Assembly (NCBI GenBank): GCA_963783085.1
Contig: CAWAMJ010000008.1
Span: forward strand, 496,001-560,000
From: CAVYUC01 sp963783085
GTDB lineage: Bacteria; Bacteroidota; Bacteroidia; Bacteroidales; Prolixibacteraceae
Length of the DNA: 64,000 bases
Reading direction: 5' to 3'
Made by a program: the position numbers and the translations under genes. Every line of letters starts with the position of its first letter. The stretch's first letter is position 1. The notes below the pieces were generated by a model, which saw only the letters and a list, made by a program, of their open reading frames with translations, was not told the DNA's origin and did not search any database. Shown in pieces: positions 23,508-32,364 of the stretch.

Positions 23508-26198
23508 TTAGAAATTATCAAAGAAGCTCTGTCGTTTTTCAAGTTTCAAATCTTTCAGCAGCGATGATTTTGCGCTGATGGTAAAACTGTAACTTTTCCG
23601 GTAGCCAAATGGAACGAAATTAAACGACATTTGCCAGCAATGCAAATCGCGATCGACATTAAACGTAGTAAAAGAAAATTCCCTGGCCATAATATCAAAG
23701 TTCGTGTTCATCCGAATCCTCCATTTTTCAGTTAAATCGAGACTGCCCCGAAATCCGAGGGTTTGTGCAAAACGACCTTTTGGCGCCGACTTCGTGGGGC
23801 CGGAATAGTTAAAACTGTAATCAAAACCGAAATCCCACGGAATGTTAAAATCAATATAATCTTCATATTCGCCGGGCAAAACTTTTTCCTCCTCTACCAT
23901 TTCTTTATTTGCTGCGGCTTCCGTTTGTCCTTTTTTTGAGCTGAAATTCATGCCAAAAGAAATATTTGCGTTGGTTAACCGTCCCAGTTTTGCCAGTCCG
24001 GTTTTTTCAGTCCATGCATATTTATTGATTTTCCGGTAATTTTTATCGACGACATAGGGATCCACAACTCCGCTCATGTTGATGCTTATTCCCGAAATAG
24101 TTGTCCGGGCCCTGACACTGACAGGTGCTAGGTTTAACGAATCGGCTATTAAATTGTAAGAAGTATTAAAACTGAGGTTGTCCAGAATCTTTACTTTTCT
24201 GAATTTCTGTTCATCATCTGTTTTGGTGGTGTCGCGGGTATCGAGCACCTTCATTTCGAGGTTGTTGTTCAAAGAGAATGAAATGGCGCCCGAAGCTCCC
24301 CGTCCCGGAGCGCCGCCGTATACGCCTTGATAATAGGCATCAAAATATTGAATGACAGTATCCACCAGAACCGGTTGATAGTAGCCGAATCTTTCTGCGC
24401 CAAAATCGGGCCGGTAACTAAAACTAACCGACGGGGTCATTTTATGCCTGATTCCTTTTATTTTTGAATTTGGGTTTCGCGGAAGAAACATGCCGTAAAT
24501 ATTGGTTGTGGCGCTCAAGCTGTAAGAATAATCGTAAATGCGGTTAAAACCGGTTATGGTGTCCATCTCAACATGAGTTGATCTTCCCAGGGCGTTATTA
24601 AACGTTTCATCTTCGTGATAGGTGTAATTGAATTTTTTGAAATACCATTTTTCGTTATAGCTGAAACTGGGGCTCATGTTGATGTATTTTGCCAGGTTGA
24701 AACTGGGCAGCGAAATCGGGATGTTGTGCTTGATTCCGTTTTTCCAGTCGCGCGTAAACGATTGGTGCAGTATATCCGACTCTTTCGCAGTTACAGTGTT
24801 TCGTAAATTTCCGGTATAGTTAAAACCGAACTTTTCGTACCATTTAACGGGGCCACTCCGGGTTTTACTTCGAAACGGATAAACTTTTGCCATACTGAAT
24901 GTCATTTCCGGCATTGAAAGCGTCATGGTGGAATCGATTGAATTTTGGGAGTGGCGGAGGTTCACCGACATGTTGAAAGGCGTGTTTTCAAACTTCCGCG
25001 TATAGGAAACGCTCGATGATTTTTGTGTCGACAGGTAACGTTCGGTAGTATATGAGTTTTGCTTGTCGTATCCGCTGGTTGAAAAGTTTACGCTGGCGGA
25101 GAATGTACGGTTTGGATTTGCTTTCGGGTCCTGGCTGTGGTTCCAGGTAACTGCAAACTGCGGCGAGCGCCTGTACGTATCCAAACCCTGTTCGCCATAC
25201 ACATTCACATTATAGTTGAAATTAAACCCACCGCTGAACTTGTAACGTTTCCGGTAGTTGGTGTGCAGGCGTGTTCCCCAGGAGCCTTTCGAATATATAT
25301 CGCCCTGCACCGCCAAATCGAAATATTCGCTGGCCGCCCAGTAATAACCACCGTCGCGCAGGAAAAATCCGCGGTTTTGCTCTTCGCCGTACATTGGCAC
25401 CAGAATCCCTGATGAGTAGGTGGGCGTATTTGGAAAATAGCCGAACGGTAAAAATGGGAAATAGATGGGAAAACCTTCCAGCACCATATAAGCCGGCCCT
25501 GTAATTATTTTTTTATTCGAAATTACTTTGGCTTTCGATAAATGAAGGTAAAAATGAGGGTCTTCAGCATCGCAGGTGGTATATTTTCCATCTTTTAAAA
25601 TAAACACGTCCTGCGATATTTTTTTCGTGCGGCTGCTGTGTACAAAACCCTCGCCCTGCTCGGTAACAACATCGGTAATAATACCTTTTTGAGTTTCGAA
25701 ATTGTAACGCAGCGTTTTCGATTCAAATTCCTCGTCCCCATCCTTAAACACAGGTTTCTGTACTAAAGTCCCGGTTGAATCAGGTATTCCTTCTGCATAA
25801 ACTTCTTTGGTTTCCAGGTTGAGGATGATGTGATAAGCCGTTAGTTCTATTTGTTGATACGTTACTTTGGCGTTGTTATATAAATAAACTTTTTGGCCGT
25901 CAAAAGAGACTATAATTGAATCTTCGGCGTTGTAATCAATAGGAGCTTCGATAACTGGTTTTGCCACTGAATCGATAGCCATGGTATCGATAACAGCTGT
26001 TGAATCGAGCTCGGTTATTTCCATTTGCAGCGTATCGTCAATCATCAGGTTATCAGTTCCAATCGTGTCGAGGGGCATAAGAAACCGAACGGTGTCAGAA
26101 AAAGGTCCATTGTTTTTTTGAAGCAGAGAATCAGGTTGCTGACAAAAAGCTATAAAAGGAAAATAAATAAGAAGATATGTTAATACAAATTGGTACAA
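23508..26198 (-). CDS. lptD: LPS-assembly outer-membrane protein LptD
   Basis: An 896-aa outer-membrane barrel that inserts lipopolysaccharide in the outer leaflet. A hydrophobic signal (YQFVLTYLLIYFPFIAFC) precedes an OstA/LptA-like jelly-roll (about 80-260: SIIVSFDGQKVYLYNNAKVTY) and a large beta barrel. The sequence KARVISNKK-like and GFPIYFPFLPFGYFPNTPTYSSGILVPMYGE block (here AKVISNKKIITGPAYMVLEG then FPIYFPFLPFGYFPN) is typical of Bacteroidota LptD. The longest frame opens with TTG at 26243, but that codon falls within a -7 promoter box. TTG 26198, preceded by AGGAAACGA, is the better start; there is no ATG. Divergent from the amidase gene. Confidence 0.88.
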   Translation of the reverse strand: MYQFVLTYLLIYFPFIAFCQQPDSLLQKNNGPFSDTVRFLMPLDTIGTDNLMIDDTLQMEITELDSTAVIDTMAIDSVAKPVIEAPIDYNAEDSIIVSFDGQKVYLYNNAKVTYQQIELTAYHIILNLETKEVYAEGIPDSTGTLVQKPVFKDGDEEFESKTLRYNFETQKGIITDVVTEQGEGFVHSSRTKKISQDVFILKDGKYTTCDAEDPHFYLHLSKAKVISNKKIITGPAYMVLEGFPIYFPFLPFGYFPNTPTYSSGILVPMYGEEQNRGFFLRDGGYYWAASEYFDLAVQGDIYSKGSWGTRLHTNYRKRYKFSGGFNFNYNVNVYGEQGLDTYRRSPQFAVTWNHSQDPKANPNRTFSASVNFSTSGYDKQNSYTTERYLSTQKSSSVSYTRKFENTPFNMSVNLRHSQNSIDSTMTLSMPEMTFSMAKVYPFRSKTRSGPVKWYEKFGFNYTGNLRNTVTAKESDILHQSFTRDWKNGIKHNIPISLPSFNLAKYINMSPSFSYNEKWYFKKFNYTYHEDETFNNALGRSTHVEMDTITGFNRIYDYSYSLSATTNIYGMFLPRNPNSKIKGIRHKMTPSVSFSYRPDFGAERFGYYQPVLVDTVIQYFDAYYQGVYGGAPGRGASGAISFSLNNNLEMKVLDTRDTTKTDDEQKFRKVKILDNLSFNTSYNLIADSLNLAPVSVRARTTISGISINMSGVVDPYVVDKNYRKINKYAWTEKTGLAKLGRLTNANISFGMNFSSKKGQTEAAANKEMVEEEKVLPGEYEDYIDFNIPWDFGFDYSFNYSGPTKSAPKGRFAQTLGFRGSLDLTEKWRIRMNTNFDIMAREFSFTTFNVDRDLHCWQMSFNFVPFGYRKSYSFTISAKSSLLKDLKLEKRQSFFDNF

Positions 26199-26240
26199 AT
26201 CGTTTCCTGAATTATCTGTTAAATTATTTGGCTCGACGTG

Positions 26241-26248
26241 CAAAAATA
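26241..26248 (-). promoter_or_regulatory. Promoter -7 element of lptD
   Basis: On the minus strand TATTTTTG, an exact TAnnTTTG box, with a C following. Transcription would begin near 26235, so translation must start downstream of the TTG at 26243. Confidence 0.55.
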
Positions 26249-26301
26249 AAAATAAGGGTTATACAAAAACCCTAATAAATGCAAAATATTTTTAATATTT
26301 A

Positions 26302-26309
26302 TATTTTTG
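26302..26309 (+). promoter_or_regulatory. Promoter -7 element of the amidase gene
   Basis: TATTTTTG matches the -7 consensus and lies 20 bp before the start codon; no clear -33 TTTG. A small inverted repeat (AGGGTT 26255-26260/AACCCT 26268-26273) separates it from the lptD promoter. Confidence 0.5.
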
Positions 26310-26328
26310 TCAGCGAAAGGATGAATCT

Positions 26329-27492
26329 ATGAAAAGAACCCTGAAATATATTATTCCGGTATTTTTTTTGATTTATGGAATTCGGTTTCCGGCTTTTTCG
26401 GAAAACGGGCCGACCCCGCTCGAAAAAGAATCGCATGTTAATTTGGTTGTTATCGATGCCGGACACGGAGGAAAAGATGCCGGCGCTATTTACGGCGGTG
26501 TAAAAGAAAAAGACATTGTACTGGATATCGCCCTGAAACTTGGCAACTACATTTCCGAGGCATTTCCGGAAACCAAAGTTATTTACACGCGCTCGAAAGA
26601 TGTGTTTATCCCGTTGCACCAGCGTGCCGAGATTGCCAATAAAAACAATGCCGATTTATTTATTTCCATACATGCCAACTATGTTGGAAGCAGATCGGTA
26701 CAGGGAACGGAAACATTTGTGCTGGGACAGCACCGCAGCCAGGATAACCTGGAAGTGGCCAAAAAAGAAAACTCGGTTATCCTTCTGGAAGATGATTACA
26801 CCACTACCTACGAAGGTTTTGATCCTAATTCCCCGGAATCGTACATCATGTTTGAATTGGTACAGGACGAATACCTCGAACAGAGCGTTGCGCTTGCATC
26901 AGCCATCCAGAACGAATTCCGTGAAAGCGCCAAAAGAATTGACAGGAGTGTAAAGCAGGCTGGCTTTCTCGTACTCCGGCAAACAACCATGCCGAGCGTG
27001 CTGATTGAAACAGGCTTTATCAGCCACACTTCCGAACGAAATTATATGATGAGCGAATCAGGGAGAAACAGCCTTTCGCTGGCCATCTTCAGAGCTTTTA
27101 AAGCATATAAAAAGAAAGTGGAAGAAAGGAGCAGTTTTAACCTCGTTACCCATGAATCTGTGCAGGAAGTAAAAATTCCCGCTTCACCTCCCGCAGAACC
27201 AGTCCGTCAGATGGATAACAAATTCAACGATGAAGTAAACGTCTATTTTTCTGTTCAGGTGGCGGCTCTAAAGTCGGTTATCGACACCAAACCGGAAAAC
27301 TTTTTGGGGGAAACCAAAATCTTCTCTTTAAATTCAGGAAAAATTTGTCATTATTTCTCAGGAAAATTCACCAGTTACGAAAATGCTGTAAAGGAAAAAA
27401 AGAGACTGGAAACAAAATTTGGGGACGCTTTTGTGGTGGCCATTGAAAACGGTGAATTAATTTCGGTGAAAAAGGCCATGCGAAAAATGTAA
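26329..27492 (+). CDS. N-acetylmuramoyl-L-alanine amidase with C-terminal SPOR-like domain
   Basis: A 387-aa periplasmic Amidase_3 enzyme that cleaves the amide between MurNAc and the stem peptide. After the signal peptide (to about residue 25) come VVIDAGHGGKDAGA (zinc His), YTRSKDVFIPLHQRAEIANK, LFISIHANYV (zinc His) and the C-terminal MPSVLIETGFISHTSE with the catalytic Glu. A linker rich in Pro leads to a C-terminal 80-residue region (FSVQVAALKSVIDTKPENFL... VVAIENGELISVKKA) with the SPOR-like pattern; SPOR domains bind denuded septal peptidoglycan. The next gene ends in a similar module. Normal AmiC-type length. Confidence 0.9.
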   Translation: MKRTLKYIIPVFFLIYGIRFPAFSENGPTPLEKESHVNLVVIDAGHGGKDAGAIYGGVKEKDIVLDIALKLGNYISEAFPETKVIYTRSKDVFIPLHQRAEIANKNNADLFISIHANYVGSRSVQGTETFVLGQHRSQDNLEVAKKENSVILLEDDYTTTYEGFDPNSPESYIMFELVQDEYLEQSVALASAIQNEFRESAKRIDRSVKQAGFLVLRQTTMPSVLIETGFISHTSERNYMMSESGRNSLSLAIFRAFKAYKKKVEERSSFNLVTHESVQEVKIPASPPAEPVRQMDNKFNDEVNVYFSVQVAALKSVIDTKPENFLGETKIFSLNSGKICHYFSGKFTSYENAVKEKKRLETKFGDAFVVAIENGELISVKKAMRKM

Positions 27493-27581
27493 TTGCAGAT
27501 CGAATTCCCTAATTTTACACTTTCCGAATAATTCAAAGCTGAAGAAAGAACCGAAGCAGGAAACAAGCAAAATTACCCGAA

Positions 27582-28835
27582 ATGAAGGTTTCAAAATATA
27601 CAAAACTGGGATTTCTGATTGTCATTTCATTTATAATACTGATCTGGGGATTAAGTTACCTGAAAGGAAATGATATTTTTAAACAAGCTAATTATTATCA
27701 TGTGATTTACGATCGCATAGAAGGGCTTACCGAATCCAACAAAGTAATATTGAACGGTTATCAGGTTGGACAGGTGAGCGAAATCCGGTTTGAATCGGGA
27801 ACCGCCCGCAGATTGCTTGTTACCTTCACCATAGATTCAAAAATACAAATTCCGGTAAATTCTGTGGCACAAATAGTTAGCAGCGATTTAATGGGAACGC
27901 GGTCCATTAAACTTGTTTTCAGCAGAGAAAATGAAATGTATGAACCAAACGATACCATTCCCGGCGCTGTGGAAAGCGATTTAAAAGAACAGGTAAGCAT
28001 GCAGGTATTGCCTATAAAAAACAAAGCCGAACAACTGCTGGGCACCATTGATTCGGCCATTACCATCCTTACTGTTATTTTTAATGAAGATGCCCGGCAA
28101 AACCTTTCCGAAAGTTTTGAAAACATAAACAGTACCATCGAAAACCTGGAAAGAACAACATCTGACTTGCAGCAGGTTGTTTCTTCCGAAAAAGGCAGCA
28201 TCAAAAGAATCATCACCAATTTTGATACAATTACAACTACCTTTAGCGAAAATACGGCCGATTTGGAAAAAACAATCCGGAATCTTTCCGCTTTCAGCGA
28301 TACGTTGTCGCAAATATCAGTTTCGCCAATTTTGGCCAACATTCAAGATGCATCCTACCAGATCAACGACATCCTGAACAAATTAAACAGCGATGAAAAT
28401 ACCGCGGGGCTCCTGCTCAACGATGCCCGCTTATACAATTCCATTAACGATTTATCGTCTGATTTATCGTCGCTAATCCGCGATATCCAAAATAATCCGC
28501 AACGGTACCTTCATTTTTCAGCCATTGATTTGGGAAAAGACGTTTATGTGAATGCCGGCAGGGAAGCTGCATCGAAAAATATTGTATTCAAAGTTCACCT
28601 CGTTTCGTCGAAAAACCGGATTCCAACAGAATCTAAAATGTTTGACGGGCTTGGCGAGATAGAAGAATACGAAGCCAGCGGCGCATACACCTATCTGGCC
28701 GGCAACACCAATTCCTATACTGAAATTACAGAACTGTTTGAAAAAGCCCGGCGAAAATTTCCGGATGCCGCTATCGTGGCGTTTCGCAACGGACGGTTAA
28801 TAAAACTGGAAAGGGCGTTAAAATCGCTCCGGTAA
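27582..28835 (+). CDS. MCE/MlaD-family lipid transport protein with C-terminal SPOR-like region
   Basis: A 417-aa inner-membrane-anchored protein with one N-terminal helix (KLGFLIVISFIILIWGLSYL) and an MCE domain (about 38-115: YDRIEGLTESNKVILNGYQVGQV). A long coiled-coil-like helical stretch follows (about 150-290: ENINSTIENLERTTSDLQQV and onward), as in MlaD/PqiB-type proteins that carry lipids between membranes. The last 75 residues (VFKVHLVSSKNRIPTESKMF ... AAIVAFRNGRLIKLERALKS) resemble a SPOR domain and parallel the end of the preceding amidase. No permease or ATPase partner (MlaE, MlaF) is in the window. Confidence 0.87.
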   Translation: MKVSKYTKLGFLIVISFIILIWGLSYLKGNDIFKQANYYHVIYDRIEGLTESNKVILNGYQVGQVSEIRFESGTARRLLVTFTIDSKIQIPVNSVAQIVSSDLMGTRSIKLVFSRENEMYEPNDTIPGAVESDLKEQVSMQVLPIKNKAEQLLGTIDSAITILTVIFNEDARQNLSESFENINSTIENLERTTSDLQQVVSSEKGSIKRIITNFDTITTTFSENTADLEKTIRNLSAFSDTLSQISVSPILANIQDASYQINDILNKLNSDENTAGLLLNDARLYNSINDLSSDLSSLIRDIQNNPQRYLHFSAIDLGKDVYVNAGREAASKNIVFKVHLVSSKNRIPTESKMFDGLGEIEEYEASGAYTYLAGNTNSYTEITELFEKARRKFPDAAIVAFRNGRLIKLERALKSLR

Positions 28836-29123
28836 TTAACCCCATCCTGTTAATATCATTTTTTATGCAAACCAAAACCCAACTACTACCCACCAGATAC
28901 TTTTCTTAGAATCAAATTGTTATGCATAAATAATTAGTCGTCAGTCATTTATGAAAAATAAAAAATGTTGAAATTTTAATGGACTGATATCGAAATCACT
29001 ATAAAGCGCAAGAGATTTACAAGGGGGAAAGCATTTTTTTTTTCACTTTTTTTTTACAAATTTTGTTTTCGGGAAAAAAAGACAAGGGAATTTTTGTAGA
29101 ACCTCAGTTAATCAACATTGTAA
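28836..29123. other. Upstream region of dnaA
   Basis: 288 AT-rich bp with no gene. It contains TTTG at 29062-29065 and AATTTTTG at 29089-29096, a possible weak promoter with longer-than-usual spacing. One TTATGCATA at 28919-28927 is a poor match to a DnaA box; there is no cluster of boxes, so I do not call an origin. Confidence 0.4.
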
Positions 29124-30554
29124 ATGAACAGTGAATACCAAACTGCATGGGAGGATTGTCTGAATATCATTCGTGACAATGTACCAACCAGCAGTTTCAA
29201 AACATGGTTTGAACCGATAAAACCAGTTAAACTTGAAAATCAGGTTTTAACGATTCAGGTTCCAAGCGCATTCTTTTACGAATACCTTGAAGAACAGTTT
29301 ATTGACATTCTTCGAAAAACATTGCGCATGGTGCTGGGAACCGGCGCAAAACTGGAATACAACATCGTAATGAGCGGAAACGGAAATAACGGAAGCACAT
29401 TTACGGTGAAATACCCGACCAACAATAACAACAAACTGCAAAATAAACCGCTGACCGTTCCATTGAAACCGGAAGAAAAAGCAGCCATTAAAAATCCGTT
29501 TATTATTCCGGGAATTCAAAAACTGCAAATCGACCCACAGTTAAAACCCGATAATACGTTTGAAAATTTTGTGGAAGGCGACTGCAACCGCCTGGCACGC
29601 AGCGCCGGATTCGCAGTGGCCCAAAACCCCGGAGGAACGGCATTTAATCCGCTAATGATTTACGGAAATTCAGGCCTTGGAAAAACTCACCTTGCTCAGG
29701 CAATTGGCATTCAGGTGAAAGAACATCTTCCTGATAAAGTAGTACTGTATGTAAATGCCAACAAATTTCAAACGCAATTTACCGAAGCAACCCGGAATAA
29801 CAACCGAAATGATTTTATCCATTTTTATCAAATGATCGATGTTCTGATCATCGACGACGTATACGAATTTGCGGGAAAAGAAAAAACCCAGGAAACGTTT
29901 TTCCACATTTTTAATCATCTTCACCAAAATGGAAAACAGTTAATCCTCACTTCCGATAAACCGCCAATTGAATTAAAAGGCATGGAACAGAGGCTGCTTT
30001 CGAGATTTAAATGGGGATTGACAGCCGATTTACAAACACCCGGTTTTGAAACGCGCATGGAAATTCTGAGGCGAAAAGTTTACAAAGACGGTATTACCTT
30101 GTCAGACGAAGTTCTGGAATACATTGCCTCACACGTTTCCACAAATGTACGCGAACTGGAAGGCGCTTTGATCTCGCTGCTTGCTCAATCCATGCTCAAC
30201 AAACGTGAAATCACACTTGATGTGGCGGCCAAGCTGATAAACAAGCTGGTTAAAAACTCGAAACGGGAACTTTCTATCGAATACATTTCAAAGGTTGTTT
30301 GCGACTACTTCAACATGCCGGTAGACGTTTTGCAAACCAAAACCAGAAAACGCGAAATTGTACAGGCGCGGCAAATAGCCATGTATTTTTCGAAAAGCCT
30401 AACCAAATATTCGCTGGCCAGCATTGGCGCTCAAATCGGAAACAAGGATCATGCAACTGTGCTACATGCCTGTAAAACAGTGAATAATTTAAAAGATACC
30501 GATAAAAATTTCAGGATTTACGTAGAAGAAATCGAAAAGAAATTGAAAATGTAG
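29124..30554 (+). CDS. dnaA: Chromosomal replication initiator protein DnaA
   Basis: A 476-aa AAA+ initiator. Domain I (1-85) starts YQTAWEDCLNIIRDNVPTSSFKTWFEPIKP; a linker of about 60 residues follows. Domain III has Walker A GNSGLGKTHLAQAIG near residue 190 and Walker B VLIIDDVYEFAGKEKTQE near 245, then sensor II RELEGAL. The C-terminal domain IV carries the DnaA-box-binding signature IGNKDHATVLHACKTVNNL. Full length. Neighbours are envelope genes and an EamA transporter; dnaN and recF are not adjacent, which is common in Bacteroidota. Confidence 0.98.
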   Translation: MNSEYQTAWEDCLNIIRDNVPTSSFKTWFEPIKPVKLENQVLTIQVPSAFFYEYLEEQFIDILRKTLRMVLGTGAKLEYNIVMSGNGNNGSTFTVKYPTNNNNKLQNKPLTVPLKPEEKAAIKNPFIIPGIQKLQIDPQLKPDNTFENFVEGDCNRLARSAGFAVAQNPGGTAFNPLMIYGNSGLGKTHLAQAIGIQVKEHLPDKVVLYVNANKFQTQFTEATRNNNRNDFIHFYQMIDVLIIDDVYEFAGKEKTQETFFHIFNHLHQNGKQLILTSDKPPIELKGMEQRLLSRFKWGLTADLQTPGFETRMEILRRKVYKDGITLSDEVLEYIASHVSTNVRELEGALISLLAQSMLNKREITLDVAAKLINKLVKNSKRELSIEYISKVVCDYFNMPVDVLQTKTRKREIVQARQIAMYFSKSLTKYSLASIGAQIGNKDHATVLHACKTVNNLKDTDKNFRIYVEEIEKKLKM

Positions 30555-30598
30555 TCCTTATATTTTCCCTACTATTTTAAATATACCTCCGTGCGGTA

Positions 30599-31459
30599 AT
30601 GATTTATCTGATCGCCAGCATCGTTTCGTCCACTTTAATTTATGTGGTTTTTCGGACAGCAAAAAAGTTTTCCTGTCAAATGGATAACCTGATAACGCTG
30701 AATTATTTTATAGCTGCTTTTCTTGGCTTCGGATTTCTGCTCCGTTTCCGTTTTGATCCGTTCACCCAAAATAACCACTGGTTTGGCTACGCAACAATTT
30801 TGGGAATTTTATTTATCCTGATGTTTTATCTGATTGGATATTCATCGCAAAAAGCGGGTATTGCCGTTACAACGCTGGCCAATAAAATTTCGCTGGTTTT
30901 TCCGGTTTTGTTCTCGCTCCTTTATTTTGGCGAAAAGATTTCAGCGTTAAAATATGCCGGCTTAACTGCTACTTTTGTGGCTGTTATATTCACCCTATAC
31001 AAAAAAGACATAAAAAGAACCGAACTTTCCCGCATCGTTCTTCCGCTTTTACTTTTTGCCGGAAGCGGCTTAACCGATTCACTGATTAAATACGTACAGG
31101 CTACCCGCATCACACCAAACCAGGTTACTGCCTACACAACGCTTGTATTTTTTGTCGCTTTTGTTTGCGGATTTCTTTTCATCATGTTCAAATCTTCATC
31201 GAAAAGAATAACATTCCGTTTGTCAGATTTTATATTCGGTACGATGCTCGGCCTGGTAAACTTCGGATCGCTTTATTTTATCATCCGCGCGTTAAACCAA
31301 AGTCAGTTAAACAGCTCGCTGGTTTTTGCATTGAATAATATGGCAGTGGTAGCGCTTTCAGCATTAATTGGCGCTTTTGTGTTTAGGGAAAAACTAAATA
31401 AAATAAATATTTTCGGAATTGCACTGGCTATTGTAAGTTTGTATATTTTGCTGAAATGA
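30599..31459 (+). CDS. EamA/DMT-family transporter
   Basis: A 286-aa inner-membrane protein with ten hydrophobic segments in two EamA repeats of about 140 residues. Each half ends with the EamA-type pattern of a short loop and a final helix (YFGEKISALKYAGLTATFVAVIFTLYKK; FREKLNKINIFGIALAIVSLYIL). Substrate unknown; the superfamily exports amino acids, nucleosides or metabolites. The stop overlaps the YigZ-family start by 4 bp (ATGA), so the two are translationally coupled. Confidence 0.88.
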   Translation: MIYLIASIVSSTLIYVVFRTAKKFSCQMDNLITLNYFIAAFLGFGFLLRFRFDPFTQNNHWFGYATILGILFILMFYLIGYSSQKAGIAVTTLANKISLVFPVLFSLLYFGEKISALKYAGLTATFVAVIFTLYKKDIKRTELSRIVLPLLLFAGSGLTDSLIKYVQATRITPNQVTAYTTLVFFVAFVCGFLFIMFKSSSKRITFRLSDFIFGTMLGLVNFGSLYFIIRALNQSQLNSSLVFALNNMAVVALSALIGAFVFREKLNKINIFGIALAIVSLYILLK

Positions 31460-32058
31460 ACGATACATTTAAAACCATAGCACAAAAAAGCGAAGGTTTG
31501 TTCAAAGACCGCGGAAGCAAATTTCTTGCATATGCCTGGCCTGTTAAAAATGAAGACGAAATAAAAAAGCTTCTGACTGAAATAAAAAAAGAACACCATG
31601 GCGCCCGGCACCATTGCTATGCATGGCGTTTGGGAGCCGAAGAAATTGTTTTCCGCGCCAACGATGATGGCGAACCTTCTTCAACCGCAGGGAAACCAAT
31701 TTTGGGCCAGCTACAAAGTTTCGGTGTAACCAATGTGTTACTGGTGGTTGTCCGTTATTTTGGCGGCACACTGCTCGGTACGGGCGGACTCATAAACGCA
31801 TATCGTTCTGCCGCCGCCGATGCACTTCAAAATGCGACGATTGTTATGCGGGTCATCGAACAAACATACCAACTCGATTTTACCTACAATGAAATGAAAG
31901 ACGTTATGCTATTGATAAAACAGGAGAACCTGAACATTGAAAATACATGGTTCCGGGAAAAATGCAAACTCACCTTTTCCGCGAGAAAATCGAAAGCCGG
32001 GAGGATAAAAAAAGCATTTGAAAACATTTACGGGGTGAAAATTTCAACGCCCGGTTAA
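31456..32058 (+). CDS. YigZ/IMPACT-family protein
   Basis: A 200-aa protein with the N-terminal UPF0029 (IMPACT) domain: RGSKFLAYAWPVKNEDEIKK, then HHGARHHCYAWRLG and DDGEPSSTAGKPIL, followed by VVVRYFGGTLLGTGGLINAY. The C-terminal 60 residues form the DUF1949 ferredoxin-like domain. The bacterial family is linked to translation/ribosome function, but its exact role is unsettled. Coupled by a 4-bp overlap to the EamA gene. Confidence 0.92.
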   Translation: MNDTFKTIAQKSEGLFKDRGSKFLAYAWPVKNEDEIKKLLTEIKKEHHGARHHCYAWRLGAEEIVFRANDDGEPSSTAGKPILGQLQSFGVTNVLLVVVRYFGGTLLGTGGLINAYRSAAADALQNATIVMRVIEQTYQLDFTYNEMKDVMLLIKQENLNIENTWFREKCKLTFSARKSKAGRIKKAFENIYGVKISTPG

Positions 32059-32364
32059 AATGTTAATAAAATGCTCATAAGTAACAAACGTTTTTTATTC
32101 GCCTTTTTTAAAAAACTGGTTAATTTTGAACCATGATACAATGCCAGTTATGCCAATATTTCTTTGCACCCGGCAGTTCCCGCTGCAAACAAACAAAAAT
32201 TCCCGGTATCAGGCATTTTATTCTGTTTTCGATATATCGAACAAATTTATTTTTCCCAGGAAAAAGCAGCGGCTTTTTCATTAAAAAAAACCAGTATTTT
32301 CAACCAGAAAATACTGGTTTTCTTTTTTAAACGAAATTATTGTACATAAAATGGTAACAGAAAT
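32059..32364 (+). promoter_or_regulatory. pyrBI leader region with candidate attenuator
   Basis: A -7 box TAATTTTG (32121-32128) would start transcription near 32134, leaving a leader of about 230 nt before pyrB that includes a strong intrinsic terminator (32287-32329). A 65-codon open frame (32133-32330) begins at the expected start site and runs across the terminator hairpin, as the pyrBI leader peptide of E. coli does. Whether this frame is translated is unknown. The terminator could instead end the YigZ operon, although it is 230 nt past that stop. Confidence 0.4.
32287..32329 (+). terminator. Intrinsic terminator upstream of pyrB
   Basis: AAAACCAGTATTTT-CAACCAG-AAAATACTGGTTTT is a perfect 14-bp stem followed by CTTTTTT. 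It may act as an attenuator of pyrBI or as the terminator of the preceding operon; an A-run before the stem also allows termination on the other strand. Confidence 0.85.

Noticed and set aside
28836..29123. Replication origin next to dnaA
   Set aside because: No cluster of DnaA boxes or AT-rich repeats could be found; dnaA need not be at the origin in this phylum.
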